Assembly (NCBI GenBank): GCA_036387475.1
Contig: DASVTR010000006.1
Coordinates: 248,001-312,000 of the forward strand
Source: DASVTR01 sp036387475
Lineage (GTDB): Bacteria; Acidobacteriota; Blastocatellia; Pyrinomonadales; Pyrinomonadaceae
Direction: 5' to 3'
Length of the DNA stretch: 64,000 bases
Below the pieces are notes generated by a model. That model was not told where the DNA came from and searched no databases. It saw only the letters and a list, made by a program, of their open reading frames with translations. This document shows positions 8,353 to 21,058 of this stretch, in pieces (the first letter of the stretch is position 1; each line of letters opens with the position of its first letter). The position numbers were made by a program, and so were the translations under genes.

Positions 8353-9276
8353 ATGCTGAAAATTGATCTGTCGCCTCGAACAAATTCTAAATTCAGTCTC
8401 TCAAATTTAATAGGAATTCGCTCCTTTAAGCGTAGCCGTCGGCAAGCAGCACAAAAATCAAGAGGCCGCGCCGTCAAGGCTTCCGTCGAGTGGACGCAAA
8501 CCTCCTGGGGGCGCAAGTTCATAAAGTCTGCGACGCTCGTGCTAGCCCTCTTCTGCTCGGCTTCGATAACGCTGGCCGACGTTAAAATCAGCACTAAGAG
8601 TTCGGGCGGCGGGCAGAGTATGACGAGCACGACTTACATCAAGGGCGCGCGACAGCGCACCGAAGGCTTAGGCTATACGACCATCTATCAATGCGACCTC
8701 AAGCGCATGATTCAGATTAACGATAAGACCCGGAGTTATCTCATCACGCCTCTTGCGGGTGCAAATAACTCGAAACCCGCTGCCTCGCCAGCGGCGGGCA
8801 CAGGCGCGCGGCGCGGCGGGGTAATTACTTACACCACTACCAGCACGGATACGGGCGAGCGCAAGCAGATGCTCGGCCTGACGGCGAAGCATATCAAATC
8901 AAAAACCGTGGTCGAAGCATCCGAAGGGGCGTGCAACTCAATGAACATGGAGATGGAAACGGACGGATGGTACGTAGACCTGCCCACCGGCCAGAACTGC
9001 TCTATGGAGGCAGCGTCCAGCTTTCCCTTAGACCAATCCGAATGTGTGGACGAGGTGCGCTACAAGACCGAGGGCGCAGTCAATACGGGTTATCCGATTA
9101 TGACAACGACACGAATGAAGTTCAACATGGGAGCAGATGGCCCTGAAATCCCCGCTTCGACATCGACGCAGGAAGTCGTGGACATCTCCAACGCCACGCT
9201 CGACCGGGCGCTGTTTGAGATTCCGGCAGGATACAAGGAAGTAAAAAACTCGCAAGAGCTTGGCAGCCCGTACTAG
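8353..9276 (+). CDS. Secreted protein of unrecognised family
   Basis: The 307-residue product has a long polar N-terminal extension (about 50 residues) before a clear hydrophobic export segment ('SATLVLALFCSASITLA', about residues 57-73). No other ATG lies closer to that segment, and the chosen ATG has an AAAGGA site just upstream; a non-ATG internal start is possible. The mature part contains beta-rich sequence with three cysteines in the second half ('GACNSMNMEMETDGWYVDLPTGQNCSME...ECVDEVRY') and ends without an anchor. It resembles DUF4412-like periplasmic proteins only loosely. It is divergent from the lytS gene across a 302-base region. No function is assigned. Confidence 0.7.
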   Translation: MLKIDLSPRTNSKFSLSNLIGIRSFKRSRRQAAQKSRGRAVKASVEWTQTSWGRKFIKSATLVLALFCSASITLADVKISTKSSGGGQSMTSTTYIKGARQRTEGLGYTTIYQCDLKRMIQINDKTRSYLITPLAGANNSKPAASPAAGTGARRGGVITYTTTSTDTGERKQMLGLTAKHIKSKTVVEASEGACNSMNMEMETDGWYVDLPTGQNCSMEAASSFPLDQSECVDEVRYKTEGAVNTGYPIMTTTRMKFNMGADGPEIPASTSTQEVVDISNATLDRALFEIPAGYKEVKNSQELGSPY

Positions 9277-9451
9277 AGACTCACGTAGATTAATTCCGGT
9301 TGAAGCCTCTCTGATACGAGATGCCACCTCGATTCAGTAGGGCTTCAATTTTACCTCGCCCCGACATGATGACGGACTGGCTGTTGAAAAGGATGAAAGT
9401 GAAGAGCTAAACAAAGACACTCGCCAGTACCTTGTCGCTTATCCTCGCATC

Positions 9452-10804
9452 TCACGAATCATTCGCGCCTCTCTTCGAAGGCGGCACGTCCTGACGGCGA
9501 AACAGAAAGTAGTAAACGGGCAGCCCAAGCATCACCACGCCTAACCCCAGAAAAGCCTCCCTGGGTTTATCGCTTCCCAAAAGAAGTAGTAGCAAGAGAA
9601 TCAATGATAAAAAGACGACCGGAGTCATTGGATAGCCCGGCGTTAGATACTCTGGCTCGCTTATCTTCCGTCGTCGCAGCACGAAGAGCGCTGCCACTGT
9701 CAACGCGATAAAGATGACGACGACGAAAACAAAGTAAGCGATGATGTCATCGAAGCTGCCGAGTAGGACGAGCAGGGAGGCGAGCGCGGCTTGCAGGACG
9801 ATGGCGCGGGCGGGCGTCCCGAAACGAGGGTGTAGCGAGGCCGCCGATTTGATGAACAGGCCATCACGTGCCATCGCGAAATAGACGCGCGGGGCCGACA
9901 TAATCAGTGCGGCCATGCTGCCCAGCACCGCGACGATGACGATGGCGGAGAAGATTTGTCCGCCCGTTCGTCCAAAGAGCGCTTCTCCGGCCTGCGCCGC
10001 GAATGTCTCGCGTGAAGCGACACTCTCAAGCGGTACGAGATAGATAAAGACGGCGCTAATCAGCAGGTAAGCAAGCGTAACAATGACGACGCCGTAAACG
10101 AGCGCCCTCGGCAACGTGCGCGCGGGGTCGCGCACTTCGCCGGCCAACTTGCTGACATCCCACCACCCTCCGAACGAAAAGAACGCGGCCACCATCCCGC
10201 CCGCTAAAGCTCCGATGAGGGGAATGGATTGCGCGGGCCGCGCGACGAGCGGCGTAAAGTTTGACCAATCGCCAAGCTGTAGGCCAAAGCCCCAGAGCAA
10301 TAGAAAGATTAGCGAGCCGAGCTTTAGAAAGGTAAGCCAGCGAACGAGCCACGCGCCCGGCCTGAGGCCGCGAATATTGACAGCGGCCAATGCGATGATC
10401 GCAGCGATGGCTAAAACTTTGATTCCGACGGGCGACAGCTTGAAAATGTAACCGGCGTAACTGCCGAGGCCGACGGCGAGCGCTGCCGTCAGTCCGGGGT
10501 CCATCACCAGCAAAGCCATCCAGCCGTAGAGAAACGCGACCGCAGGGCCATAAGCCTCGCGCAGATAAACGTAACCGCCGCCAGCCAAAGGGTATCTGGC
10601 GGCCAACTCGCCATAACAAAGCGCCCCGCACAAAGCCATTGCGCCCATCGCGAGCCAGACGATTAACAACCACACGGGCGCGCCCAAAGATTTCGCCATG
10701 CCAGCCGGTGTGAGGAAGATGCCGACGGCGATAACTTCGCCCACCACGAAAGCAGTGGCGGTGCGAAGCCCGATTTGTCTTTTCAGTTGCGCTTGTTCCT
10801 GCAC
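9452..10804 (-). CDS. APC-family amino acid permease
   Basis: The 450-residue protein is hydrophobic throughout with about twelve predicted transmembrane helices. It opens with the APC-superfamily signature ('RTATAFVVGEVIAVGIFLTPAGMAKSLG', where the unwound TM1 glycines bind substrate) and 'ARYPLAGGGYVYLREAYGP' in TM2-3. A late motif 'EPEYLTPGYPMTPVVFL' is typical of LAT/YbeC-type exchangers. It should import or exchange amino acids across the inner membrane. The start codon is GTG at 10804, only 20 bases after the stop of the upstream TonB-receptor gene, so co-transcription is likely. There is no strong ribosome binding site. The substrate cannot be deduced. Confidence 0.92.
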   Translation of the reverse strand: MQEQAQLKRQIGLRTATAFVVGEVIAVGIFLTPAGMAKSLGAPVWLLIVWLAMGAMALCGALCYGELAARYPLAGGGYVYLREAYGPAVAFLYGWMALLVMDPGLTAALAVGLGSYAGYIFKLSPVGIKVLAIAAIIALAAVNIRGLRPGAWLVRWLTFLKLGSLIFLLLWGFGLQLGDWSNFTPLVARPAQSIPLIGALAGGMVAAFFSFGGWWDVSKLAGEVRDPARTLPRALVYGVVIVTLAYLLISAVFIYLVPLESVASRETFAAQAGEALFGRTGGQIFSAIVIVAVLGSMAALIMSAPRVYFAMARDGLFIKSAASLHPRFGTPARAIVLQAALASLLVLLGSFDDIIAYFVFVVVIFIALTVAALFVLRRRKISEPEYLTPGYPMTPVVFLSLILLLLLLLGSDKPREAFLGLGVVMLGLPVYYFLFRRQDVPPSKRGANDS

Positions 10805-10824
10805 TGAAATTCTGCCAGCGAGTC

Positions 10825-13821
<2,997 letters not shown>

Positions 13822-14279
13822 AATTGTTCCTTTTAACGGCTCTTCGGATTCTGGGCCGGAACAGCCGAAAATATAATCACCGATGTTTGTCGAACGGAGA
13901 AATTACACTGCTCCGGCTTCGCGGACAAATAATGATTTGGACAGGAAGCAAAGCACGCGACCAAGCGAAAGCAGGGTCAAGCCTACTTCATCTTTCGCCT
14001 GGCGTCACGGAACGCTGTCTCTGCGTTCCGTGCGCACAGACTTCTTGAACTGGTCGCCAACACGTCAAATTTAAGCCACGGAATAAATTTTCGTCCAGCA
14101 CAGAGCGGTGAAACTTCGTGAAGGAAAGTCTCATGAGAGCCGAAAGGGCAGCTTCAAGGCGAGATAAGCGTAAACTTTTTCAGCGTTGCTCTATTGTGTT
14201 CAGAGTAGATGCTTCAATCAGCGGCGAAGCTGTTGCGTAGTGAACGCGCCGTCTTTCTGCTCAAGCTCCGTTCAGGAGA
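13822..14279. other. Intergenic region with a perfect hairpin
   Basis: The 458 bases between the Calx-beta gene stop and the TonB-receptor start hold no supported gene. A perfect 10-bp inverted repeat with a 7-nt loop (CACGGAACGC at 14006-14015, complement at 14023-14032) lies here. It could terminate or process the leftward transcript, but no T-run follows on the leftward strand. Confidence 0.5.
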
Positions 14280-17200
14280 TTAGTCGTTATCCTTGATAGT
14301 AGCCGTTCCTGTGCCCAACCCTGTTGCGATAACAGCATTGGTCGGGCTGGAAAGCATCAGCTTGAAGGTTTCGTCCAACTCATCAAGCGTGTCACCTTTA
14401 ATCGGCACGACAATTTGTTTGCTGACTTGTCCCGGACTGAAGACGAGCGTGCCAGTGATGGCTGTGTAATCAGCGGGAGCAGCGGCAGTGTCATTCATGG
14501 TGGCGTATTTTACCGAAACCGTCTGACCACTGGCTGCTGACAGCGTGACGGTGAAGGTGACGCCTGTGTTTGTTTCCACTACCGTCACGTTGTTAATCGA
14601 CAGGCTGGGCGGTGAATCGTTATCGTTGATTGTGCCTATGCCCTGACCAGCCGCGAGCGTGGCATTGGTGGGAGCCGAGAGCGATACTCTGAAAGTTTCG
14701 TTCGGCTCATCCAGCGCGTCTCCTTTGACCGCAACGGTCACGGTCTTGCTGAGTTGTCCCGGTGTGAAGGTGAGAGTGGTCAGCGGCACTGCCGTGTAGT
14801 CGCCCGGCGCGAGGGCTGTGCCATTGGCTGTTGCATACTTAACCGTCACAGTCTGACTACTGGCAACCGAAAGCTTGATTGTGAAAATGGCATTGGTTGT
14901 GCCCGTATTCGCTTCTGTCACAGCGACATTGTTGATGGACAAGGTGGGCCGCGTTTCATTATCCGGAATGGTCAGCACCGCTGTCGAAGGACTGCCGAGG
15001 CTCGCGCTACCCGCCGCATTGCCGAGCGAGAGGTTAACAGTTTCGCTGCCCTCATAAACAGCATCGTTACAGAGGGGAACGGTGAAGCTCTTAGGGCTTG
15101 CATCGCCGCTGGCCCACGAGAGAGTGCCCGCCATTGTCCTGTAATCTGTTCCGGCAAAGCAACTCGAAGCGCCTGCCGCCGTGCCATTCAAAGTATTGTA
15201 TTTGACAGAAGCAGCCCCGGCGCTGCCGCCTGTGCGTGTCACGGTAATGGTGGCCGCTTGTGCGCCTTCACTGACGCTGTAAGTCGTGGCGCTTAATTTC
15301 AACACGCCGCCCTCGTTGACTGTAACGGGGGCGATGATGCTTGCGCCGCCGAGTCCTGCGTCGGTCGCGCCGGTCGCAGACTGGACATTGAAGCTGAAAC
15401 TCTTGAGCGGGCTGCTCAAGCCCGCCAATGGCGTAAAGCGCAGTCCGGCGTTGCCCTGAGCAAAGGTGATGAATTGGTTGTTATTAATCTGAGTAGTGCC
15501 GTTATTTTGAAAGAGCGTGCCGTTGGTAATCGAAGTGATTTTGAAGTGTGTGACTTCAGCACCGTCCGAAGCATTGCGGCTGATGACCAGTCCTGAGGTG
15601 GTTTGTGTGTTTTCGCTGGTCGCGGCATTGGTCACAGACGGAGTGTCGGCGACGGCGCTGACTGTGATTGAGACGGTCACGGTAGCGGAGTCAATTCGCC
15701 CATCGTTGGCCTTAAAGGTGAAACTGTCCGGGCCGTTGTAGTTTGCCGCCGGCGTGTAGGTCAGATTCGGCTCCGTGCCACTTAATGCGCCGTGCGTTGG
15801 GCCTGTGACGACACTGTAGACGAGCGAATCATTGTCGGCGTCCGAGCCAGCTAACGTGATGAGCCTGGCGGTGTCTTCATTAGTGTTGACGGCTTGACTG
15901 TCGGCCACCGGCGCTGTGTTGTCGTTGTCTACGATGGTCAAGGTCTGTGTGTCAAAAGCGCCGTTGGTTGCGCCGCCGCTTAGAGGAGTCAGATTAAGTG
16001 TGAGAGTTTCGTCCGACTCATGCAGAGAATCATCAACAATGGGCAGTAAGATTTCCTTGTCCGAAGCATCTCCGGCAGCCCAGTTGACGAAAAGGTCGCC
16101 ATTGATGCGTGCGATGCCGTTGCTGCTGCTGTCGTTATAGAAGGTGAACAGCCCCCCGCTGATAATCTTTCCATCGGGCTGCACTATTAATTCAAAGACA
16201 ATGCTGTTAGCGCCTGTGCCGGGGTCGAACACTTCGTCAAGCGTGCCGTCGTCATTAAGCCGCGCAATGCGTGTGCGAGTTGTCTCGTTGAAGCTGTTGA
16301 AAAAGCCGCCGATAACAATTTTTCCGTCCGGTTGCAAAGCTACTGCTTCCACACTGCCGTTTGCACCCGCGCCGTTATTGAAGGATGTATCCTCTGAGCC
16401 GTCTTCGTTGAGCCGCACAATTCTACGCTTGCCAAGTTCGCTATCATTGCCGATCCATTCTCCGCCCACAATAAGCTTCCCGTCCGGTTGCAAGACGATT
16501 GAACGCGGAGCCAGACTCAGACCTGTAACAGCACTGAAAGCACTATCAAGAGAGCCGTTGTCATTGAGCCGGACGATACGGCGGCCCGATGAGCCGTTGA
16601 AACTTGTGAATCCACCGCCGACGAGGAGATCGCCGTCTTCCGTCAAGGCCAGCGCACTCACGCCTGCATTAGCACCTGTCCCCGAACTAAATGTCGGGTC
16701 GGGTGTGCCATTACTATTGAGGCGCGCAACGTCGTGATTAGTTACGTTGTCGTAGCTGCTGAAACCGCCTCCAATAATAATCTTTCCATCAGGCTGCACT
16801 ACTATTGCCTGCACCTCATCATTAGCACCCGCGCCGGGATCGAACGTCTCGTCAAGCGTGCCGTCGTCGTTAAGCCGCGCAATGCGATTACGCGCAGTGC
16901 CGTTGTAGTCTGTGAAAATTCCGCCGATGATGATTTTCCCATCCGGCTGCAAGGTGATGGCATACACATGATTATCAGCGCCCGTGCCGGGATCGAACGT
17001 TGCGTCGAGCGTGCCATCGCTGTTAAGCCGCGCGATGCGGTTGCGCGTCGTGCCATCGTAGAAGATGAACGCTCCGCCGATGATAATTTTTCCGTCGGGC
17101 TGTAAGGCTACGGCAGATACAAATTGAGGAAGAGCGCTGGAGCCGGAAGTAGCGCCAGAGCCGGAGTTGAATGAAGTGTCGAGCGTACCTTGATTGAGGC

Positions 17201-17516
17201 CGTGGTCGGCCAGAGAGGTCGTCACATCCGTCAGCGCGACTTTAGCGACCACCGCGTTATCCGTCCCGCCCGTTCGCGTCAGCGTGGCCGTGGCGCTCGT
17301 TGAGTCTTCATTCACGCTGTTGGTTGAAGAGGAGAAAGAGAGAGCGCCCGCCGCCGGAGTTGGAATTGGCCCAGAGCCGCTAATGCCAGCGGTATAAGCC
17401 GTTGAGATCAACCCGCTCGTTGAAATCACGGATAAGAGTGCAATCAAAAGCAGAGACTTATTACGCGGACAGAAGGTGCAGCGGTTATCTTTTCGGTCAG
17501 AGATGAGGCGGGGCAT
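14280..17516 (-). CDS. Large secreted Calx-beta / delta-60 repeat protein
   Basis: The 1078-residue protein has an N-terminal hydrophobic export segment (about 20-43). Domains in order are: the first half of a Calx-beta fold (about 57-105); seven roughly 50-residue delta-60-type repeats ('LQPDGKIIIGG...RNRIARLNDDGTLD', about 110-480), likely a beta-propeller; a segment completing a Calx-beta fold ('DDSLHESDETLTLNL'); a cadherin-like/tandem-95 domain ('NEDTARLITLAGSDADNDSL', 'YTPAANYNGPDSFTF'); and three C-terminal Calx-beta domains. It ends at 'IKDND' with no barrel or sorting tail. Acidic loops suggest calcium binding. It is probably an exported adhesion or matrix protein; no catalytic domain is seen. 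Nesting of the propeller within a Calx-beta fold is unusual. Confidence 0.88.
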   Translation of the reverse strand: MPRLISDRKDNRCTFCPRNKSLLLIALLSVISTSGLISTAYTAGISGSGPIPTPAAGALSFSSSTNSVNEDSTSATATLTRTGGTDNAVVAKVALTDVTTSLADHGLNQGTLDTSFNSGSGATSGSSALPQFVSAVALQPDGKIIIGGAFIFYDGTTRNRIARLNSDGTLDATFDPGTGADNHVYAITLQPDGKIIIGGIFTDYNGTARNRIARLNDDGTLDETFDPGAGANDEVQAIVVQPDGKIIIGGGFSSYDNVTNHDVARLNSNGTPDPTFSSGTGANAGVSALALTEDGDLLVGGGFTSFNGSSGRRIVRLNDNGSLDSAFSAVTGLSLAPRSIVLQPDGKLIVGGEWIGNDSELGKRRIVRLNEDGSEDTSFNNGAGANGSVEAVALQPDGKIVIGGFFNSFNETTRTRIARLNDDGTLDEVFDPGTGANSIVFELIVQPDGKIISGGLFTFYNDSSSNGIARINGDLFVNWAAGDASDKEILLPIVDDSLHESDETLTLNLTPLSGGATNGAFDTQTLTIVDNDNTAPVADSQAVNTNEDTARLITLAGSDADNDSLVYSVVTGPTHGALSGTEPNLTYTPAANYNGPDSFTFKANDGRIDSATVTVSITVSAVADTPSVTNAATSENTQTTSGLVISRNASDGAEVTHFKITSITNGTLFQNNGTTQINNNQFITFAQGNAGLRFTPLAGLSSPLKSFSFNVQSATGATDAGLGGASIIAPVTVNEGGVLKLSATTYSVSEGAQAATITVTRTGGSAGAASVKYNTLNGTAAGASSCFAGTDYRTMAGTLSWASGDASPKSFTVPLCNDAVYEGSETVNLSLGNAAGSASLGSPSTAVLTIPDNETRPTLSINNVAVTEANTGTTNAIFTIKLSVASSQTVTVKYATANGTALAPGDYTAVPLTTLTFTPGQLSKTVTVAVKGDALDEPNETFRVSLSAPTNATLAAGQGIGTINDNDSPPSLSINNVTVVETNTGVTFTVTLSAASGQTVSVKYATMNDTAAAPADYTAITGTLVFSPGQVSKQIVVPIKGDTLDELDETFKLMLSSPTNAVIATGLGTGTATIKDND

Positions 17517-18049
17517 TATTAGTTCTCCAAACCAGCTATCAGGATAATGATATTTAGCTTTGGGGAAATCTAAGCTATCTAATGGTTAGACAAGTTCAGG
17601 TGGCCGGGCTAAGTGCAGCAACACAAATCAAAAATCACCATTGCAAGCAGGCGATAATTCGTGCGGCAATTGTTCAGAGACAGTTTATCCGTATCACAGC
17701 GCGAGGAAACTATCTACGGTAGTTCCCTTCAGTTTGACTAGCTAAGGCCAAGCGCGGATAGTTGAGAAGACTTAAAAACTAAGCGGGTCGGGATGTTTTT
17801 AACCTTACCAGTATTACCTTCCCGGCGATGCCGGAAGTTTTTCCTGATTCACTCATTGAGCGCCAACTCCAAGAGGAGAATTTGTCGCTAGCGCAAACAT
17901 ACATTAAATGAGACTTTATTTATTGGCAAGTCAATCTCCGGACAGGGAGATTCAGCGGTCATCGGCGATGACGCGAGTATTTCAGCAGAAACCTTGCAGG
18001 AGCAGCAAACCGTTTGATGCTTTATTCAACCGCGTCAATTCCGGCTCAA
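17517..18049. other. Intergenic region with short hairpin
   Basis: These 533 bases lie between the Calx-beta gene start and the phosphoesterase gene stop, both leftward. No gene is supported. A 7-bp inverted repeat (AATCTCC at 17933-17939, GGAGATT at 17946-17952) sits about 100 bases past the phosphoesterase stop. It shares the preceding CAAGTCAATCTC string with a similar hairpin at 52832-52857. The promoter for the Calx-beta gene should be near 17520-17600 but is not resolved. Confidence 0.4.
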
Positions 18050-20809
18050 TCAATATCGCACTTTGATATTGCCGCCCGCCAGCGTTGCAACTGCTTCATA
18101 GCCGTTGCTTAAACGGATTCGGAACGTGTCGTTTCTTCCCGATTCACTATAATCTGCCACCTCCAGAGTGAATGTATATCCAGCCGCCTTGTTTACTCTG
18201 CAACTGCCTCTCACAATGGCCCGTTTATTGATTACTTCAAGCGAAGTGATGCTCATGCTCTGCGCCTTTATATTATTAGCCTCGTCTTGAAAGGTCAGGT
18301 GGCCGGAAGTTTTCAGGCCGCTCTTTTCGGCTTCAAAACCGAAGTGCGCCTTGCTACCGCTGACGATGATGAAGCCGCCGCCGCTCGCTTCGATTGTGTT
18401 TGGTTGCGGTTGATTAACTTCGATGAATTGCTCTGCGTCTGCCGTTTCTCCATCGTTATCGGTGACGGTTAAAGTAACCCTGTAAACTCCGGGCGCAGCG
18501 TAAGCGTGGGTTGTCGTCGGCGTTGAAGCGGCGTGGGTACTACCGTCGCCAAACGACCAGAAATAGCTGGCAATCTCCGGCTCAGCGCCGTGCGGGTCAT
18601 TATCCTTTGAACTCGAAGCATCAAAGGTAATCGTCTGATTAACCTCAGCCGGATTGGGCGCGGCTGCGAAATTCGCCGTCGGATTAACGGTCGTCTGGCC
18701 TAGCTCAACAATGATTTGCCGGACGCGCGAGTATGGCCCAGCAGTCGGATTGGCCGCGCAGTCTCCGAAAAATCCTTTCACTCGATACGCATACGTTCCG
18801 TTGGCGTGTCCCGTTACGTCAAATTGCGAGACGGAAGAAGCGACAGTTGCGATGGTCGCAAAATTTGAAGTTTCAATCCTGATATTGTCAATGAACCAGC
18901 CGAGCTGCGGCGGCGCGGTGACGACATCGCTCGTAAAGCGGAAGCGAATCTTCACCTGCTGACCGGCAAAAGCCGAAAGGTCAACGGTACGTTTCCCTGT
19001 AAAGACACCTGTGTATTGAGCGAGGGTTTGAAAAGCTCCGCCATCGGCGCTGACTTCCACAAAACCATAATCGAAGTTTTTCTCTATGTCTTCGCGTGAA
19101 TCAAATGTGAGGAAAGCGGCGTGGCCTGCTGGAATCAAGACCGCATCTTTCATTGTCAGCGATGTATTCTGATTGACCGCATACACTACAGAGTAGCCTC
19201 TGGTCTGAGTTGTCGGGTGAAGTGACGAAATCCACTGCCCTTCGCTGCTCCACTTAGAGTTTTCAGTTCCGATCAAAAGTTCTTCGGCGTCGTCCGAAAA
19301 GATTGGGCCAAAGGCGGTCGCTTCTTCGATACCATAGCCGCATGGTTGCTCGACGGGTAGCTCAGGATACGTCCACGAAAGAGTGTAGTTCCCGTCGCGG
19401 TCTATCCCGTTGGATTGGTCTGGCGTCGCGTCATCCTGAATGGGTTGCTGCGCGGGAGCGACAGGACGCAAAGCACCTTTCTGGATGCTGAAGTGGTCGT
19501 GCGTCGTGCCCGCGCTGTCGAGGAAAAATCCGTCGAGACGGTCTCCGGAAATGTCTATGACCATTGAGCCGAGAACATTCAATGATTCAATCATCACCGG
19601 ATGGTCTAGACTGCCGCCGCCGGGGCGTCCGCCTGTACCGACAACGGCATAGACAGTTCCGGCGTGCGCGTCAGCCGTGATGTCCGTGGTCTTACGGTAA
19701 AAACCGTCGCCAGAGATTCGACCGTCGCCGGAATCAATCTTCATTTCGTCGGTCAATGTGTCGGACGTGCCGTAGTGGCCGTCGAGCAGAAAAGACCTTT
19801 CATAGGAATGGCTATGGCCTGTTAAAACCAGATCGACTCCGCTTTGTTCTAGAATCGGAAGTGCGATTGCGCGCATCTCTCTGATGCTGGCTGCGCTTTC
19901 GGGCGTATCCGGCGGGATAGAGTTGTTATCCGAATTGTGCGACCCCTTGCTGTAAGGCGGGTGATGAAAATAAGCTATCGTCCACTGCTGTCTGTTTTGG
20001 GCCAGGTCTCTACGCAGCCAATTCATCATGTCGCCGAAATCCGTGCGTGGAATGTCGTGTGAGTTAAGACAGACGAAGTGAATATTGGCGTAATCAAAAG
20101 AATAATAGGCTTCGGTGCCGGAAGGCGCGCCGCCCGCTTCGCCTGCGGTCGGAAACGTGAACATCTCGTAGTAAGGCCCAAACTGGGCGAGAGAAACTGA
20201 CGAAAAGCCTTCGTGGTTTCCGAAGGTTGACCACAGAACGGTTTTCCTGAGCAGGCTGGAGTACATATCAAAGACCCCGGCTTGATACTGCTCGTCGGTC
20301 GCAAAATCATAAGCGTTATCGCCGAGTAGCAACAACACGTCCGTTTGTCGCTCTCCCGTAAAGGCGTAATAAGCATCGCGCACCGCACGCTGATTGGCGT
20401 CTGCAAAGCCAGCATCGCCAAACGCCCAAATCCGCGTCGGCTGGGTAGAGCCAACGGGCGGCGCGGTGACGAAATAATGTTGGCTGTCTCCGCTCAGCAC
20501 CTCGTCTGTCGAACCAACGGAATAATAATAACGAGTTGCGGGCGATAAACCGGAAACTGTGATTTCGTGTTCGGTTGTCTGAACTGTGCTGTCAACTGTG
20601 GAAGTGAGCGCGTCGGGCGCAAGTCCGTAGCGCACGCGGCTATTAGTGGGAGCGTCCGTGCGCCACCTGACAACGATGCTGGTCGGCGTTCCGCGCTGCA
20701 AATAAGGCCCTCGTTTCAGGCCGACAGCCGCTTGAGCGGAATTGAAATCGAGCGCGATTGGAACAAACAGCGCCGAGAATAGAGCAAGGGCAAGAATGTA
20801 TCGCTTCAT
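18050..20809 (-). CDS. Secreted purple-acid-phosphatase-like metallophosphoesterase with PKD domain
   Basis: The 919-residue protein has a signal peptide (MKRYILALALFSALFVPIAL). An N-terminal fibronectin-III-like domain follows ('RGPYLQRGTPTSIVVRWRT'), and then a metallophosphoesterase domain (about 125-440). The metal-binding blocks are all present: 'WAFGDAGF', 'LLLGDNAYD', 'STFGNHEG', 'IAYFHHPPYS' and 'GHSHSYER'. These are the dinuclear-centre residues of purple acid phosphatases. After a beta-sandwich region (about 470-700) comes a PKD domain ('FDASSSKDNDP', 'YFWSFGDGS', 'TLTVTDNDGE'), then a roughly 110-residue C-terminal domain not recognised. It probably hydrolyses phosphoesters outside the cytoplasm. 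It is monocistronic, as judged by long flanks and a divergent neighbour. Confidence 0.93.
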   Translation of the reverse strand: MKRYILALALFSALFVPIALDFNSAQAAVGLKRGPYLQRGTPTSIVVRWRTDAPTNSRVRYGLAPDALTSTVDSTVQTTEHEITVSGLSPATRYYYSVGSTDEVLSGDSQHYFVTAPPVGSTQPTRIWAFGDAGFADANQRAVRDAYYAFTGERQTDVLLLLGDNAYDFATDEQYQAGVFDMYSSLLRKTVLWSTFGNHEGFSSVSLAQFGPYYEMFTFPTAGEAGGAPSGTEAYYSFDYANIHFVCLNSHDIPRTDFGDMMNWLRRDLAQNRQQWTIAYFHHPPYSKGSHNSDNNSIPPDTPESAASIREMRAIALPILEQSGVDLVLTGHSHSYERSFLLDGHYGTSDTLTDEMKIDSGDGRISGDGFYRKTTDITADAHAGTVYAVVGTGGRPGGGSLDHPVMIESLNVLGSMVIDISGDRLDGFFLDSAGTTHDHFSIQKGALRPVAPAQQPIQDDATPDQSNGIDRDGNYTLSWTYPELPVEQPCGYGIEEATAFGPIFSDDAEELLIGTENSKWSSEGQWISSLHPTTQTRGYSVVYAVNQNTSLTMKDAVLIPAGHAAFLTFDSREDIEKNFDYGFVEVSADGGAFQTLAQYTGVFTGKRTVDLSAFAGQQVKIRFRFTSDVVTAPPQLGWFIDNIRIETSNFATIATVASSVSQFDVTGHANGTYAYRVKGFFGDCAANPTAGPYSRVRQIIVELGQTTVNPTANFAAAPNPAEVNQTITFDASSSKDNDPHGAEPEIASYFWSFGDGSTHAASTPTTTHAYAAPGVYRVTLTVTDNDGETADAEQFIEVNQPQPNTIEASGGGFIIVSGSKAHFGFEAEKSGLKTSGHLTFQDEANNIKAQSMSITSLEVINKRAIVRGSCRVNKAAGYTFTLEVADYSESGRNDTFRIRLSNGYEAVATLAGGNIKVRY

Positions 20810-21058
20810 GAAACCCCTCCACGCTTCCAGAGTGATTTCAAGTTAACCAAGCCACCTTGAGAAATTCTTGAATTTTATTGTTGGGCCGACGCTGGTGAGA
20901 TTTCTCACAGGCAAACGGCCATTTGACCCTCTGCCGCAATTAACTTATGATTCATTTTTGCAATTGGCTTGCGTTTTTACACTGGCCTCTTAACTGCTGT
21001 TGTAATTGCCCACGCTTTAACTCCCTAAGCCCGACACCTTTTTCTTAAGCTATTATTT

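Noticed and set aside
16150..17150. About 150-bp periodic similarity
   Set aside because: Explained by the delta-60 protein repeats of the Calx-beta gene.
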